Source of the DNA: Henckelia pumila
Lineage: Eukaryota; Streptophyta; Magnoliopsida; Lamiales; Gesneriaceae
Length of the DNA stretch: 64,000 bases
Direction: 5' to 3'
Assembly: GCF_033568475.1 (NCBI RefSeq)
Contig: NC_133121.1
Location: 133,022,375-133,086,374, forward strand
The notes under the pieces are model-generated. The model was given only the letters and a program-made list of their open reading frames with translations. It ran no database searches and was not told the DNA's origin. Of this stretch, positions 11,433 through 22,726 are shown piece after piece. The translations under genes and the position numbers were made by a program. Positions within the stretch are counted from its first letter, which is position 1, and each line of letters opens with the position of its first letter.

Positions 11433-13313
11433 TGTTGGAAAACGTGTTCAGATAAATTAAGAATTGATACCCGGTGCAGCGGAAGTTTAAAATTTTATTT
11501 TATTATATGGAACGATTCCATATATGGGTATCAAAACTTTTACGATTAAATTTGTTCAAGTAAAAATAAAACACAGTTAAAATTTTACCTCGTCAAGCAA
11601 AGGCTTGATCGTGGACTCCAACAGAATTTAATCTGCTCTTCTTGTAAATCCCGGGAACCGATGACAGTCACGATCTATCTCCGGAATTAGGTCCACGAAA
11701 GAAAAACAGAAACCCTCTGATTGACTGCACTAGAAATCAATCAGAAGTTTTACGTAGAGAATAAACAGATATGATCTGTTAATTCGATTTGTAATTTTTC
11801 ACAAAAATCACAAGTCGAATTTTCTCTAAAAAGGGATAGAGGATTTCAAAAATCCCCTTGAAAAATCTAGAGTGTATTTTCGAAAATTGCAATATACAAT
11901 GTGTCTAATTTTTGAACCCAACACCTTTATTTATAGATAATTTCTAGTTATAATTGTATCAGGACTCTAACTCCTTAAAGCCCACAATCCATAACTTAAG
12001 CCCAACAAGCCAAGCCTGTTGTTATAGAAATTAATATAAAATTTATCGTGACTCCGATTGATAAACTGATTTCACCAATGTGCACAGAAACCATTTCTGC
12101 ATCTTTTAGAGTCAAGATAATTTTTCTGAATCCGAATTCAGTGATTTCCAAAAATGTCCATCCCTATGTCATTTTAGGAAATCCCACTCCCTTTAGTTAA
12201 GAAGTCCAACTTCTCTTTCATTAAATTTAACTCTTTAAATTTAACTATCTCTACGGAGTTTTAGTAATCCATTACTTGTGTAACCCTCAATGGTTCAGGA
12301 ATACAGCTAGCCGTGGGCTCACAACTCCTTGTGACTCGGAACAATAATTTCCGACTTACCCATCGAATCATGGTAAGAGCGCCTAGCAACATCGCCCCAT
12401 GATTCCCTAGGTATTACTGATAGTGACTGCAAGAACCAGTAGATTTTGGTTAGCGTACAGTACGGTCCCTTTATCCAAATATCCCGATCGAATCAACAAC
12501 CATTGGTGCATCGAGAGTCGTTCGAGATTCGATAACTATGCTTAACATCTTGAAGATCTATTAGTGACATCGCATGTGTTACTAGGAAAACCCATTAACC
12601 AAAAACACATCATGTACTCTGGCCAGATATTCGTCACACTAATATCTCCTCAGATCGCATAGGATATCCACACTCGCAAGTATGTGGTGAATCCTTGACA
12701 ACAAAGCATCGACTTCTATATGTGTCATAACTGTACCCAATCCCGACACCTGATGACCCTAATAGAGTCGGTAAACGAGTCAAAGTACAGTACTAGCATA
12801 TAGAGTCTCAATGATGTTTCAAGTAATAAGGACATTTGGTGTACAACCAAAACCACGGACTTTATCCACTCGATAAGTGATAACCACTTGAAAATTCCGA
12901 ATAGGGTAGTTCGATCATTCATCATATGAATATCCATTTGCATGCTTTGAACATCTCTATGTTCCATACCAATGAAACATGGTACTCGGCATCGCAAATG
13001 CTAGTCTCAATCTCGAGCGATCCTTATCCTTATTTGCGGACGGCTCAATTGACTAGGAACAGTTTAGAATATACAGTGACTATAAGATGTGTTTCATGAT
13101 AGTCATCCCCATGTGCTACCACATCTTACATACACTATAGTATATTCAAGGTCTTTATCAAAACAACAATAGTACATCATAATATAACAATATGAAGAAA
13201 GATAAAGTCAATGCCATTATAAAAGTGTAAATTATATTAAACAAAAGATTGTTTTACATAGAGTCATAAAAGCCCTTAGCCACAAGTTGGCTAACCGGGC
13301 ACCCACTCTTTCA
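11433..13313 (-). repeat. copia 5' LTR (1881 bp)
   Basis: Starts TGTTGGAAAACG and ends CCCACTCTTTCA. A minus-strand TATA box (TATAAATA) lies at 11928-11935. It is 14 bp longer than the other LTR, wholly explained by an extra CTCTTTAAATTTAA near 12230. GATGA follows at 13314-13318. Confidence 0.97.
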
Positions 13314-13664
13314 GATGAACCATAATTTCCGCACTAAACCCTGTGATTTCTGACACAGACCAAGCAAAAACATCCTTGTTCTTCTTCAAGCAGTCAACCA
13401 ATCTTTGCTTCACTGATGGGACGAGATCAGCAGCTAATTTAACAATCTGAGCTCCCGGGCTTAATTCCACCTTCTCATGACCTTCTTCAGACATCAGAAG
13501 AAACTTCTGACCGAACACCCTCGATGTCCGACCTACTGAAACCATTCCTACCTCCTCCTCTTCTTCTTTGCATCAAACTTGACCTCATTCACATAACACA
13601 ACCGAGCTGCCTTCTGATCACCCCAAACAACTCCCACTTCTCTTCCACTTGGGAACTTTAACTT
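13314..13664 (-). pseudogene. gypsy pol: protease to RT linker
   Basis: The minus strand encodes VGMVSVGRTSRVFGQKF ... DVFAWSVSEITGF, the conserved segment before gypsy RT, and runs into the copia LTR at MVH. A 1-nt shift in a GAAGAAGAGGAGG run near 13560 separates it from the protease frame upstream. Confidence 0.85.
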
Positions 13665-14624
13665 CTAATGATAGGTGGATTCCACGGCTCGGAAATCACT
13701 CAGGGCAAGGCGCCCCAATATTCCATTGAAAGAGAAGGGTGCATCCACCACCGTGAAGCAAGCCATTTTGGTTACTCTCTGCTCTCCATTTCCTGGAGAT
13801 AATGGGAGCACTATCTGTCCCAATGGTTGCAAAGCATGACCCGTAAACCCATACAACTCCGTGGTAATTGGGTCCAAATCAAATCCTTCCAATTTCATTT
13901 GGTCAAGGGTTTCTTTGAAGATAATGTTCACCGAGCTTCCAGTATCCACAAAGATGCGAGCCACATCATAATTGGTTATGGTCAAAGTGACCAATAAGGG
14001 ATCATTATGAGGTATCACCACATCCTTTAAATCTTCCATTCCAAAACTGATGTTTGGATCAGCAGGACAGCTGAGCTGAGTATTTACCTCGAAATTTTCC
14101 AACCTGCGCCCATGAGCTTTGCGAGCCCTTCCTGAGTCTCCATCTGTAGTGCCTCCTGAAATCATATTAATCATGCCCATGTGAGGGTGATTTGAAATTT
14201 GCTCAACTCTATCTTCCTGACCATTTCGCGGAGCTCTTCTTTGAGGATCAGGTTGGTTTCCCATTTCATTTTCCTGATTCCTCCACTGAGGAGCTCTACC
14301 CTGACGAGGAGGATTTGCTCTTTGAGTCAGTTCAGCCCTGATTCGAGCATCCTCAGAAATAATTCTTTGCACCTCCTCCCCTAACCTCTGGCAGTCATTA
14401 GTGAAATGTCCATATTCTTGATGAAAATTGCAAAATTTATTAGATGGAGGTAACCGTGGGCCTCTTTCAGCGTTTCGGGGTCTTGCAAGCACCTGTCTTT
14501 CCTCACATACCTGCATCGCTTTTTCCAAGCTTACTGAAAGAGGTACATAAGGATAAGGCCCCTTACCCCTACTTATCTCTTCTGCAACCCTCTTCCTTCC
14601 TACTTTTGTTTTCCCTTCTGCCAT
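13665..14624 (-). pseudogene. gypsy gag C-terminus and aspartic protease
   Basis: About 319 residues. A nucleocapsid-type knuckle (CNFHQEYGHFTNDC, Cys-x2-His-x4-His-x4-Cys spacing by eye) is followed by a charged Arg/Gln-rich linker and then the protease active site IFVDTGSSVNIIF. A glycine-rich flap-like region and GILGRLALSDF close it. Protease cuts the polyprotein. The segment is preceded by a TAG at 14667 and followed by a stop at 13665. Confidence 0.9.
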
Positions 14625-14666
14625 TGCTCCTAACTTGGCACTTGTCTTACTCCCAGCTGTTCCTTC

Positions 14667-15443
14667 CTACCTCATTTGCCTCTGCGCATCCTCCAAATTC
14701 ACATACTTCTCAGCTCGACTAAGGATCTCATCGTAAGTCAAAGGAGACTTCTTGACCAAGGATTTGAAAAACTCTCCTCCCCTCAACCCTTGAGTGAAAG
14801 AGTTTACCAAGGTATCAGCAGTGGCAGCAGGTACTTCCAGAGCTAATGTATTAAAGCGCTGAACGTACTCCCTCAATGGTTCCACTTCAGATTGCTTCAG
14901 ATTAAACAAACCGAGGGAAGTCTTCAAATATTTTTTGCAACTTGCATATTGGTGTAAAAAGGCTGAGCTGAAGTCATTGAAATTTTGGATGCTACCGGGC
15001 TGTAAGAGGTTGAACCATTGCTGAGCTGACCTCACCAGGGTAGTGAGAAAGACCCGGCATTTAATTGCATCCGAATATCTATGCAACAGGGCTGCATTTT
15101 CAAACCTTCCCAAATGTTTCTCTGGATCTGAGGTCCCATCATACTCCCCTAATGTGGGCTGCTTGAAATTCGCAGGGAGTTCTTCATCCAGAATAGCCCG
15201 AGCAAAAGGGCTTTCCCTCTGCATAGGCCCAGGACGACCTCAGACCTGCCGACCTAATCTCCTGATCTCTTCCCACACCGCATCCATTAGGTTTGGCTGA
15301 CCTACAGGCGGAGGGGGAGGAGGTGGTGGATTTTGACCTATGGCCACTTGCACCGTTTGAGTGATGAACTGGCTGAGCTGATCCATAGTCATATCCGCCA
15401 CATTTCCTCCTCCCCTTCCTCTTCCTCTTCCTCTTCCTGCCAT
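14667..15443 (-). pseudogene. gypsy gag N-terminal part
   Basis: Begins MAGRGRGRGRGGG at 15443, 20 nt inside the PBS. An RG-rich start and a proline run (about residues 40-47) precede a TGA at 15240. The same frame resumes with the retrotransposon gag domain (LGEYDGTSDPEKHLGRFE, FLTTLVRSAQQWF, LREYVQRFN, FTQGLRGG). It ends at TAG 14667, in frame with the next segment. Both stops look like C-to-T changes of Arg or Gln codons. Confidence 0.9.
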
Positions 15444-15463
15444 ATCAACACCTTACTTAAATT

Positions 15464-15481
15464 TCCCACGGACGACGCCAA
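15464..15481 (-). other. gypsy primer-binding site
   Basis: The minus strand reads TTGGCGTCGTCCGTGGGA, starting one base after the LTR. It closely resembles the TTGGCGCCGTCTGTGGGA-type PBS common in Tat-group plant elements. The tRNA partner was not determined. Confidence 0.8.
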
Positions 15482-15709
15482 TTGATATATCTCAATAAAG
15501 TGATTTCCTTGGATGAGCAGAAGAAACGCCTCCAACAAAAGATGAACTGCTGCTGACCTGAAACCACGAACAAGAGTGTTAAAGGGGGCCGGAAGGTGTT
15601 CCGGCGTATCTCCTCCGACGCTCAAGTCAGATGCTAGGATAGCGAAATATAGAGAGTGGTGTGTGCACGCGAGTGAAAATTAGAATCCAAATAATGAAAG
15701 TGAACCTGG

Positions 15710-15717
15710 TATTTATA
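15710..15717 (-). promoter_or_regulatory. TATA box of the gypsy LTR
   Basis: The minus strand reads TATAAATA within CTATAAATACC, in mid-LTR, where the U3/R boundary of a gypsy element would place its promoter. Confidence 0.6.
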
Positions 15718-15899
15718 GGAGAGAGCTCCGTATTTACCGCTTACCTTCCTTATCCAGAACCCGAGAATCCCGGGATCACGATCCCGAATATCTAGGCTGA
15801 GATCTCGCCCGAATCTTGTCTTAAACATTGATCCTAACATCCTAGCTGGCTCACCAAGGTTGCCAAACAAATCTACCGAGCTAACTCCCTGCTGACATC

Positions 15900-16165
15900 A
15901 GGGCTGAGCTGAGCTCCCAAAATTCCCGACCTGCCATGGCCGAGCTGAGCTCCCAAAATTCCCGACCCGAGCTGGTAATGATGGTGGAGGAACTTGGCCG
16001 AGCTCCCGAGCTGAGCTCCCAAAATTCCCGACCCAAGCTGGTAATGATGGTGGAGGAACTTGACCGGGCTCCCAAGCTCCCGAGCTGAGCTCCTGACCCG
16101 AGCTCCCGACCCAAGCTGGAAATGGTAGAGGAGCTTGGCCGAGTTCCCGAGCTGGACTCCTGAAC
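15900..16165. repeat. GAGCT-rich tandem repeats in the LTR U3
   Basis: GAGCTGAGCTCCCAAAATTC occurs three times between 15904 and 16030. Copies of GAGCTGGTAATGATGGTGG interleave in a longer unit. The GAGCTGAGCT motif also dominates the 68-bp array at the other end of the element. Confidence 0.8.
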
Positions 16166-16250
16166 AGATTCTGGTTGATTAGAGATGTTTCTTTTATATT
16201 AGGGTCATCGATGAGCTGAGGTGGTTTCCTCCTCCGGGTATCAGTAATCA

Positions 16251-16801
16251 CTAAAGTAAAATATACTTAAGCAAGTAGTTTTAATACTTCTATGTACACT
16301 ATGTTTTTTGTTCGAGCGTCATCTTTGTTATGTATTTCAAGCCAATATTGAAAATAATATTCTTATATACACTATATCGCATATATGTGTGTTCTTGATA
16401 AATAGCATTAACGATTGGTCATCAAAGATTATATCATTACATATATTATGACAGACCTTTCATGATCTTATAATTCATCCGGAGAAGACCTCATGTTCTT
16501 GCACGTGAAGGTACTTGGAGGACTGCGAAAAAATTTTGATGTTTCTCGTAAGTTTTGTATTTCATGTTCATTTATTCCGAGCTAAGGTCTATAATTTTTT
16601 TTACATTCATTGGATCATTGATTATTTCGCTTGAATTGAACCAATTTCATTTACATATTTAGTCATTTCTTTGGAAGAGATAAGATAGACATAATAAACA
16701 TGCGATATAATAAACACCCCATCAGCTAAAGTGAAGGATAACATAGATTCTTCAACTTTATTCAAACTGTTAGAAAAGAAAGCAGAGTCTTGTACAATAG
16801 C
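16251..16801. other. intergenic, no gene seen
   Basis: AT-rich DNA between the gypsy LTR and a Cys-rich ORF. No supported coding, RNA or repeat structure was found. Confidence 0.5.
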
Positions 16802-17182
16802 TTATACAAATTGCATAACACGAACGATGATCTTGCAATCCGGACACCTTGTAGACTCAACCGTATGCGAAAACAGTACTCTAATGCATCCCACAAAAGA
16901 TTGCCTACGCAAGAATTGTTCGATAGCAGGATAATCTCTTTCACGACATTGAATCTCAAAATACATCTCACAGTGAGGATTGCATCCACAATCGGGACAA
17001 TTGTAAGCCGAGCCAAATCGAGATTTAATAGATTTATTATGAATATTATGACCGCTCAAACCTTGCAAGCACAAAACATCCATCGATGCCCTTATATAGA
17101 TAGGATAAACCAATAGGAACGTGAAATGACGAGACTCAATGAGCAAAGTAATTTGACAGTGTGTTGAATGGTAAACATTCAT
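16802..17182 (-). CDS. cysteine-rich ORF, unrecognised, possibly a gene fragment
   Basis: 126 codons, or about 93 from the internal Met at residue 34. The C-terminal half has paired cysteines (CPDCGCNPHC, then a charged segment RERDYPAIEQFLRR, then RCPDCKII). The paired CxxC motifs could bind zinc, but no family is recognised. There is no signal peptide that I trust and no visible intron. It stands alone between repeats, so it may be a remnant of a larger gene or chance. Confidence 0.25.
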   Translation of the reverse strand: MNVYHSTHCQITLLIESRHFTFLLVYPIYIRASMDVLCLQGLSGHNIHNKSIKSRFGSAYNCPDCGCNPHCEMYFEIQCRERDYPAIEQFLRRQSFVGCIRVLFSHTVESTRCPDCKIIVRVMQFV

Positions 17183-17209
17183 GCTTGTTTAATTTACTTT
17201 TAATTTTAA

Positions 17210-17337
17210 TTAATGAAGACAATGGCCAATGACCGAAGAAGCCTAATATAATCTAATCCATTAATCGTCAGCTTTAATGAAGACAATGACCAACGAACAA
17301 AGAAGCCAATTTAATCTAATCCAGTCGTAAGGTTTAA
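17210..17337. repeat. 64-bp direct duplication
   Basis: TTAATGAAGACAATG(G/A)CCAA begins at 17210 and again at 17274. The two halves share AGAAGCC...ATAATCTAATCCA-like sequence with several substitutions. Confidence 0.75.
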
Positions 17338-17418
17338 AAAACCTACTATACCCCTAAGTCTCTTTGCTAATGAAAAGCAAGCATATTACAGTAAAAGGAT
17401 ATTAGTGATATTTCACCA

Positions 17419-17495
17419 TTGCAAACATTCATGCTTTTATAAAGGTAATAATAATAAATAATAATAATAATTGCAAACATTCATGTTTTTATAAA

Positions 17496-17547
<52 letters not shown>
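17419..17547. repeat. TAA microsatellite with duplicated flank
   Basis: ATTGCAAACATTCATG...TTTTATAAAGG occurs at 17419 and 17471. Each copy is followed by TAA repeats, the second run reaching about 17540 and turning into ATT repeats next to the fold-back element. Confidence 0.85.
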
Positions 17548-17548
<1 letters not shown>

Positions 17549-17859
17549 GGGAAAATTGCTTTTTTGGTCCTGCATGTTTGTCACTTTGCGATTTCAATCT
17601 TTTATATTTTCAGATTTCAGTTTTAGTCTGCTATCTTTATTTTTTGACAATTTTAGTCATTTTTCCGACGTGGAGCTGACGTGGCACCGATTCAGTGCTG
17701 ATGTGGAGCTGACGTGTACAATGTCACGTAAGTATTTTCGAATAAATAGGACCGAAATTGCAAAAAATTGAAACATGCAGGACTAAAACTGAAATATAAA
17801 AATTTAGAGGACCAAAATCGCAAAATGACAAACATACATGATCAAATTTGCAGTTTTCC
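17549..17859. mobile_element. fold-back MITE-like element (311 bp)
   Basis: The left end GGGAAAATTGCTTTTTTGGT continues CTGCATGTTTGTCACTTTGCGATTT. The right end, reverse complemented, reads GGAAAACTGCAAATTTGATC and then matches TGTATGTTTGTCATTTTGCGATTT. The ends are thus imperfect inverted repeats of at least 45 bp. It sits inside a TAA microsatellite, which hides any target duplication. There is no coding capacity. Confidence 0.8.
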
Positions 17860-19965
17860 TTAATAATAATAATAGATTTATATAAGTGACTTGTACAAAA
17901 ACACAAGTGTTCCCTGCTACCCAACTTGAATCATTGCATCAATTATTTGAAAATGTGATCCAATTTTGATATATGTATGTACCGTGTGCTGCATTATATA
18001 TTATATTTTCTCTTCATCACATTTTTCATTTTGATATATGTATATACTGTGTGCTCTCCAAAAAAAAAAAATCGAAGATGGGTTGGACATGTTGAAGAGG
18101 TGAGAATTAAATTATTGAACAGGTTAAACAGGTAAAATCTGTTTGTTTTAACACTAAATTAGATGGAAGGATTGAAAAACGAAGAACTATCACTGAAAAC
18201 ACGATGACCAAATCAGGAACGAGACCTAAAATTAGCGACTAAATTGAGAATTATCTCGAGTCAAAATTAAAATAAACTCATACAGTCGTTCACTTGCACC
18301 GGCTAAACAAGTCGTTCTGTCTATTTTAACAGCTAATTAGACGAAATGACTAATTTCGAAAAGCATTCTAAAATTGAAAAACCAAATTGAGTTAATTAAA
18401 AAAATAAGAGATGAGATCGGGACCACGTTAAAAAATGAGAATTGTCCCATCAAAAAATCATTTTCCCTCTATGTAATGCAAGAATATTTTGTTAGATTTT
18501 GCATTTATTTCTAAATACATTCGACAAATTTTAAATAAAAATAATTAATTGCATACAAAAAGATTCCTAGTTTTGTTTATTAAATATTGAACGATAGTAA
18601 TATAAATCTAGTACTGTTATTCACTTAATTTCAAAAGTAATTTATAAGTGAAACAGTAATTTGCACAAAGTCTGGTAGTCTTCAAATTTCTTACTCTAAG
18701 TCTCTCCATCTTTATAATATAATAATAAATATTTTTCTTAGAAAGGATCATGAAACAGACGACAAAATATTTCCATTTATTCGCGATCTAGGCATTTGGT
18801 GGACCTCCGCCTTATTTTGAAAAAGAAAATGGCTATTATGTAATTGGGATCGTTTACTGCGACAATACATTTATATTTCATTGACTAACATTTTTTTAAA
18901 AATGAAATATATAATTAAAAAGTTCGATAATAGTAATACATAGAATTATTTTCTAATATTTTAAGTTTTATTTGTCGTAAATTTATAATAATTGTTGGAC
19001 TTTAAACATTTGTGCTTTTATGTGAATGAAAAATTGTGCAAGAGATTGGACTTGTTAAGTGGATGGATAAGTGAACGAAATGATAAGTGTCCCACACTGA
19101 AAAATTAACTTGGAATATGTGATGTTATATTATGTTATATTTTATGAAGATGTAAGAATAATTAATTAAGATGCTCTATTTTCGAGGCCAGTGACACAAT
19201 TTATTTTGAAGAACCATTTATTAATTTTTAAAATATATTGTATTGTTGAATTTTAATTGTCCCATAATCTCTCCAAGTTGAGTACATGGCATGCTATATT
19301 TATACGCCCACGCATTCAGATGGAACTTCCCTTCCAATTCAATGTTCATGCATGCTGAATTATATTCAAGTTTGACCTCCAATTTCATGCCATAATATAT
19401 TGTGTTTCATGCCATAATGTATTGCATGTGATGTACGTGATATCAGAAACCTGAATTATTTATTCGTTGTTATATCATCATAATTTTTTCGTTGTTATAT
19501 CATATTTTTTAATTTTATATCGTCATTTTTTTGATATCATATTAATACTTCTATGAAAAAAGTTCAAATTGTTCTGCATATGGAAAAAATTAAGGAAAAC
19601 CGTGTATATGTGCGCACACATATACACATTTGAGTAGGCTTTTAGAAACACCAAAGTTATAATTAGAGTAAATTTGTAGGAAAAATAAGTTTTTTGGTCC
19701 ATTAATTTGTCCATGTTTTGGTTTTGGTCCATTAACTTTTTCGATGTGAGTTTTGATATACTAACTTTGCATTTTTAGTATTTTTTGGTCCAATTGCATA
19801 CGTGTCAACTTCTGATTGATCAAGTTAAAAAAAAACATTTATTATTCAAGATGAAAAATATTAGAGTAGCTAGGAAATATAATATTTTTTTTAAATTAAC
19901 CTCTTTTCAAGTTTGCTTGAACTGGGAAGTAAATGTTATCTTCGGAGTACTTCCAAATTTATTAT
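17860..19965. other. intergenic, no gene seen
   Basis: AT-rich DNA without a convincing ORF. TTTTTGGTCCATTAA-type phrases at 19690-19790 resemble the ends of the fold-back at 17549 and may be a degraded relative. Confidence 0.5.
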
Positions 19966-20305
19966 TAGAGGTGTCAAAATGGGCTAGGTCCGTCAGGTTG
20001 GCCCGCCCCGCCATACAAAATTGGTGCGTTTGGTTGGCAATTTCCCAACCCGCCTAAAAGATGGGCCGGTCTGCCCCGCCCCGCCTAACGGTGGGTTGTG
20101 GTGGGTTGCGAGTTGGCCCGCAAAAGCCTGCCAATTTACACGTGAGTCCGTCGGATTTGCCCGTCCCGCCACCTAAAATAGGTGGGTTGGGTTGATGTTT
20201 TCCCAACTCGCCTAAAAGATGGTCCGGCCCGCCCCGCCTCGCCTAATGGTGGGTTGCGACGGATTGTGGGTCGACCCGTCCCACTGACCCGTTTTGACAC
20301 TTCTA
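19966..20305. mobile_element. hAT-like MITE (340 bp)
   Basis: Terminal inverted repeats TAGAGGTGTCAAAATGGG (left) and, complemented, TAGAAGTGTCAAAACGGG (right) differ at two positions. Flanks TTTATTAT (19958-19965) and CTTATTAT (20306-20313) form an 8-bp duplication with one mismatch, as expected for hAT. The interior is GC-rich, with repeated CCCGCCCCGCC and CGCCTAA(A/C/T)GG motifs. It encodes no transposase. Confidence 0.85.
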
Positions 20306-20322
20306 CTTATTATGTCAATTAT

Positions 20323-20640
20323 CACTACAAGAAATTTTATTTTTTGCGACGTGATAGAACGTCGCCATATGTAAGCTATAAGCATCGCGGCATATTTGGT
20401 GACGCAAAAACGCGTCGCCACGCTGCGTTGCAAAATGTGCGTAGGCAAATGTCAGGTTGATCTTTCGCGACACCACACTTGTCGCGTCGCCAAAGGTGCT
20501 GACATTTCGTGACGTGTTTGTGGCGTCGCAAAATGTGTATTCACCGGACGGGGCAGGTGTTCGCCGGATGATATTGTAAACATTCCGCGACACTTGCAAA
20601 GCGTCGCGAATTGTTTTTTTTCTAGAAAAAAAAATTGTAT
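20323..20640 (+). mobile_element. CACTA-like transposon left end
   Basis: CACTACAAGAAA at 20323-20334 is the typical CACTA terminal sequence. It is followed by many GCGACG/CGTCGC motifs in both orientations, the expected subterminal repeats. Similar motifs in mirrored arrangement appear at 41505-41712, suggesting the element originally spanned to there. No transposase and no right-hand TTTCTTGTAGTG was found. Confidence 0.65.
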
Positions 20641-22194
20641 TTTACATTTGCCGTCAAAATGCTTCATAAATGTTTTTTTTTCAATTAATATAAAATAAAT
20701 CAATGAAATAAGCCAAATTTAATAAAAGTGCAATTTACCATTAATTAATCAAATATTTTTCAAATATAATCAATCATGTCCAAAAACACATTATTTGTCA
20801 AATAACCATTAATATGTTGCAAACGAGAAAAAACTTGCAAGAGGCTGGTGGAGGTAACAGAGGAGATCGAGACAAATAGCATGTTGGTGCAGACAAGAAA
20901 AATAAGCACGACCTGCCGAATATGCTGAAATAATGCCACAAATCTTTCATGTTGCCCACTATAGTTTGTTACTCATCATCTCTCATTTGTTGGCCAAATT
21001 TTTTCACAAGAATCCTAATGCTTTGAGCCTGAAAAAATTAATGAAACAAGTTAATATCATATAAATTGTGAAAAATATATATATATTGAAATAAAACTTA
21101 CAACATGGATCTTAACCCATGGAAAGAATATATCAGATATTAAACTTCACTTCTGAACTAATACAAAGTCAAGAACTTAATCAAAATTTTTAAATGGATG
21201 AATTGAAGCTGTAAAGTGAAATCAAGTAGAAAGCAATGCTAAATTGCTAATCAAGCCTACCATAATAAGGCTCCGTTACCATACAAATTAAAACTACAAT
21301 TGAATCAAAATTCAAGGGAGCGGGAGCGCCTAAACATACTTTATATAAGGATAGCATCAGTGTAATAAAACTAGAACCATTATACTTTGGTAGCTAATTA
21401 AGATGCTTAAAATGATCAATATATGTACAGTGCATTAGCATAAATTGCACTACAGTGATTATTGAAGACAACCAAGATCAAGAATAAAGTATCAAAATAT
21501 TCTAAGTAAAAACAACAATTGAAAAAAAGAAAGGACAACAATAATTATATGATATCGTGAATCCTGAAAGTTTTAAAGGCTCAGAGCCTAGGATGTGGAG
21601 TTATTTCAGATTTTTTTGGCATGTGACATGCTCCATCACATTATACAGAACCAAACTTGAAATAGAACTGAAGATGAAGGATATTGTTCTATTGAAAACT
21701 TTGTTGTGCAAGGCTTTGCATGGTCATTGCCCAACATTCTACCAGAAAAATAACAAAAACAAAAAAAAAATTGTTGTTTACCGGTGCTTCAACAAGATTA
21801 TAATGAAAAATAAGGCATTGAAAACAGAGAAACAGAAGTTAAGCCAATGGAACCTACCTCAGTTCTTTCCCAGCACGCTGAATCATGATCGAAACTAGCG
21901 TATTATTGGCCTATGTGGCTACTGCGGTGAAGTCAATGTTGTAGTACAATGAGTCTACAACACACTTGTGGAAAAACGAGCATGCAGAGGCAGCTTTACA
22001 TAAGCATTGAGTATCAAGGGAAGAAAATACCTGGACAGTACATGAAGTTAAGAACTCAAATGAGTGAAAGGTGGAAATTAACTAATCAAGTAATATTTGC
22101 ATCAACTTTGCCGAAAACCATCATAAATATTTTCTCTATCCCAAAGCACGGTAGCGTGTATAGAAATGCATTTGAATTTTGAACCACCACTGTT

Positions 22195-22296
22195 TAGATG
22201 ACATAAATGAATCTAGACATAAGATTAATATAAGCCAAAAAATGTTAGATGACATAAATGAATCTAGACATAAGATTAATATAAGCCAAAAAATGT
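22195..22296. repeat. 51-bp tandem duplication
   Basis: TAGATGACATAAATGAATCT begins at 22195 and again at 22246. The two 51-bp copies appear identical, so the event is recent. Confidence 0.92.
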
Positions 22297-22726
22297 CCTC
22301 TTCAAGTAAAAATCACATAACCAGCGATTCATTTAAGAACTAGAATAATAAAAAACATAAATAAAATGTGTCTCAAATCTAGAAAATCAGCTCAGCGAAT
22401 CAAGTTTCACGACAGTTATATGAATTCATTAAAAAAAAAGATGTAAAAATAGATTGAGCCTTACCTAAATATTTGGCAGAAGTTAAACGAATTCTGGCAG
22501 CAAATAAATGCACAATCTGTACAAAAGAAAACCTAAACCAACAAATAAATGAATTTTTTCATTTTTTCAAACCTAATTTCTGTAACTCGTCTTTATCGAC
22601 ATACCTCATAAACATAATGGATGAAAAAGAAGGAAAAAACAGAAAATTTGGCTTCTGTAAGAACTAATTTTTACACAAAAGATATAATCTGAATAAAACA
22701 AAACTTAAACAAAATAAATTTAAAAA

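Larger units (their letters stand above)
4007..13313 (-). mobile_element. Ty1/copia LTR retrotransposon, full length, nested in the gypsy element
   Basis: Two LTRs (4007-5873 and 11433-13313) begin TG and end CA, are flanked by GATGA, and enclose a PBS, a gag-protease-integrase-RT-RNase H polyprotein in copia order, and a polypurine tract. All parts read on the minus strand. The polyprotein carries in-frame stops at 8794, 8182 and 7133 and one frameshift near 7400-7430, so this copy is non-autonomous. The LTRs are nearly identical by eye, so it is younger than its gypsy host. Confidence 0.97.
1..16250 (-). mobile_element. Ty3/gypsy LTR retrotransposon (Tat/Retand-like), decayed, 3' LTR outside window
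   Basis: Reading the minus strand from the right: LTR, primer-binding site, gag with a zinc knuckle, aspartic protease, reverse transcriptase, RNase H, integrase and a tandem-repeat-rich 3' region. This is the Ty3/gypsy order. The RT style (SNVVLVPK, DLNKACPK, YVDDILVKS) and the absence of a chromodomain after integrase fit the plant Tat/Retand/Ogre group; that lineage call is from memory of family style. A copia element (4007-13313) splits pol between protease and RT, and the frame resumes on the far side. Many in-frame stops and several frameshifts make it non-autonomous. The 3' LTR and the flanking target duplication cannot be seen. Confidence 0.93.
15483..16250 (-). repeat. gypsy 5' LTR (768 bp)
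   Basis: Begins TGATATATCTC next to the PBS and ends CAGTAATCA, giving TG...CA termini. The right limit is inferred from this terminus, because the partner LTR is outside the window. Minus-strand TATAAATA at 15710-15717 is the likely promoter. The upstream U3 part (15900-16160) contains repeats of GAGCTGAGCTCCCAAAATTC. Confidence 0.82.

Noticed and set aside
22195-22296. Possible CRISPR-like direct repeat
   Set aside because: Two adjacent identical copies without spacers in a plant genome: a simple tandem duplication.
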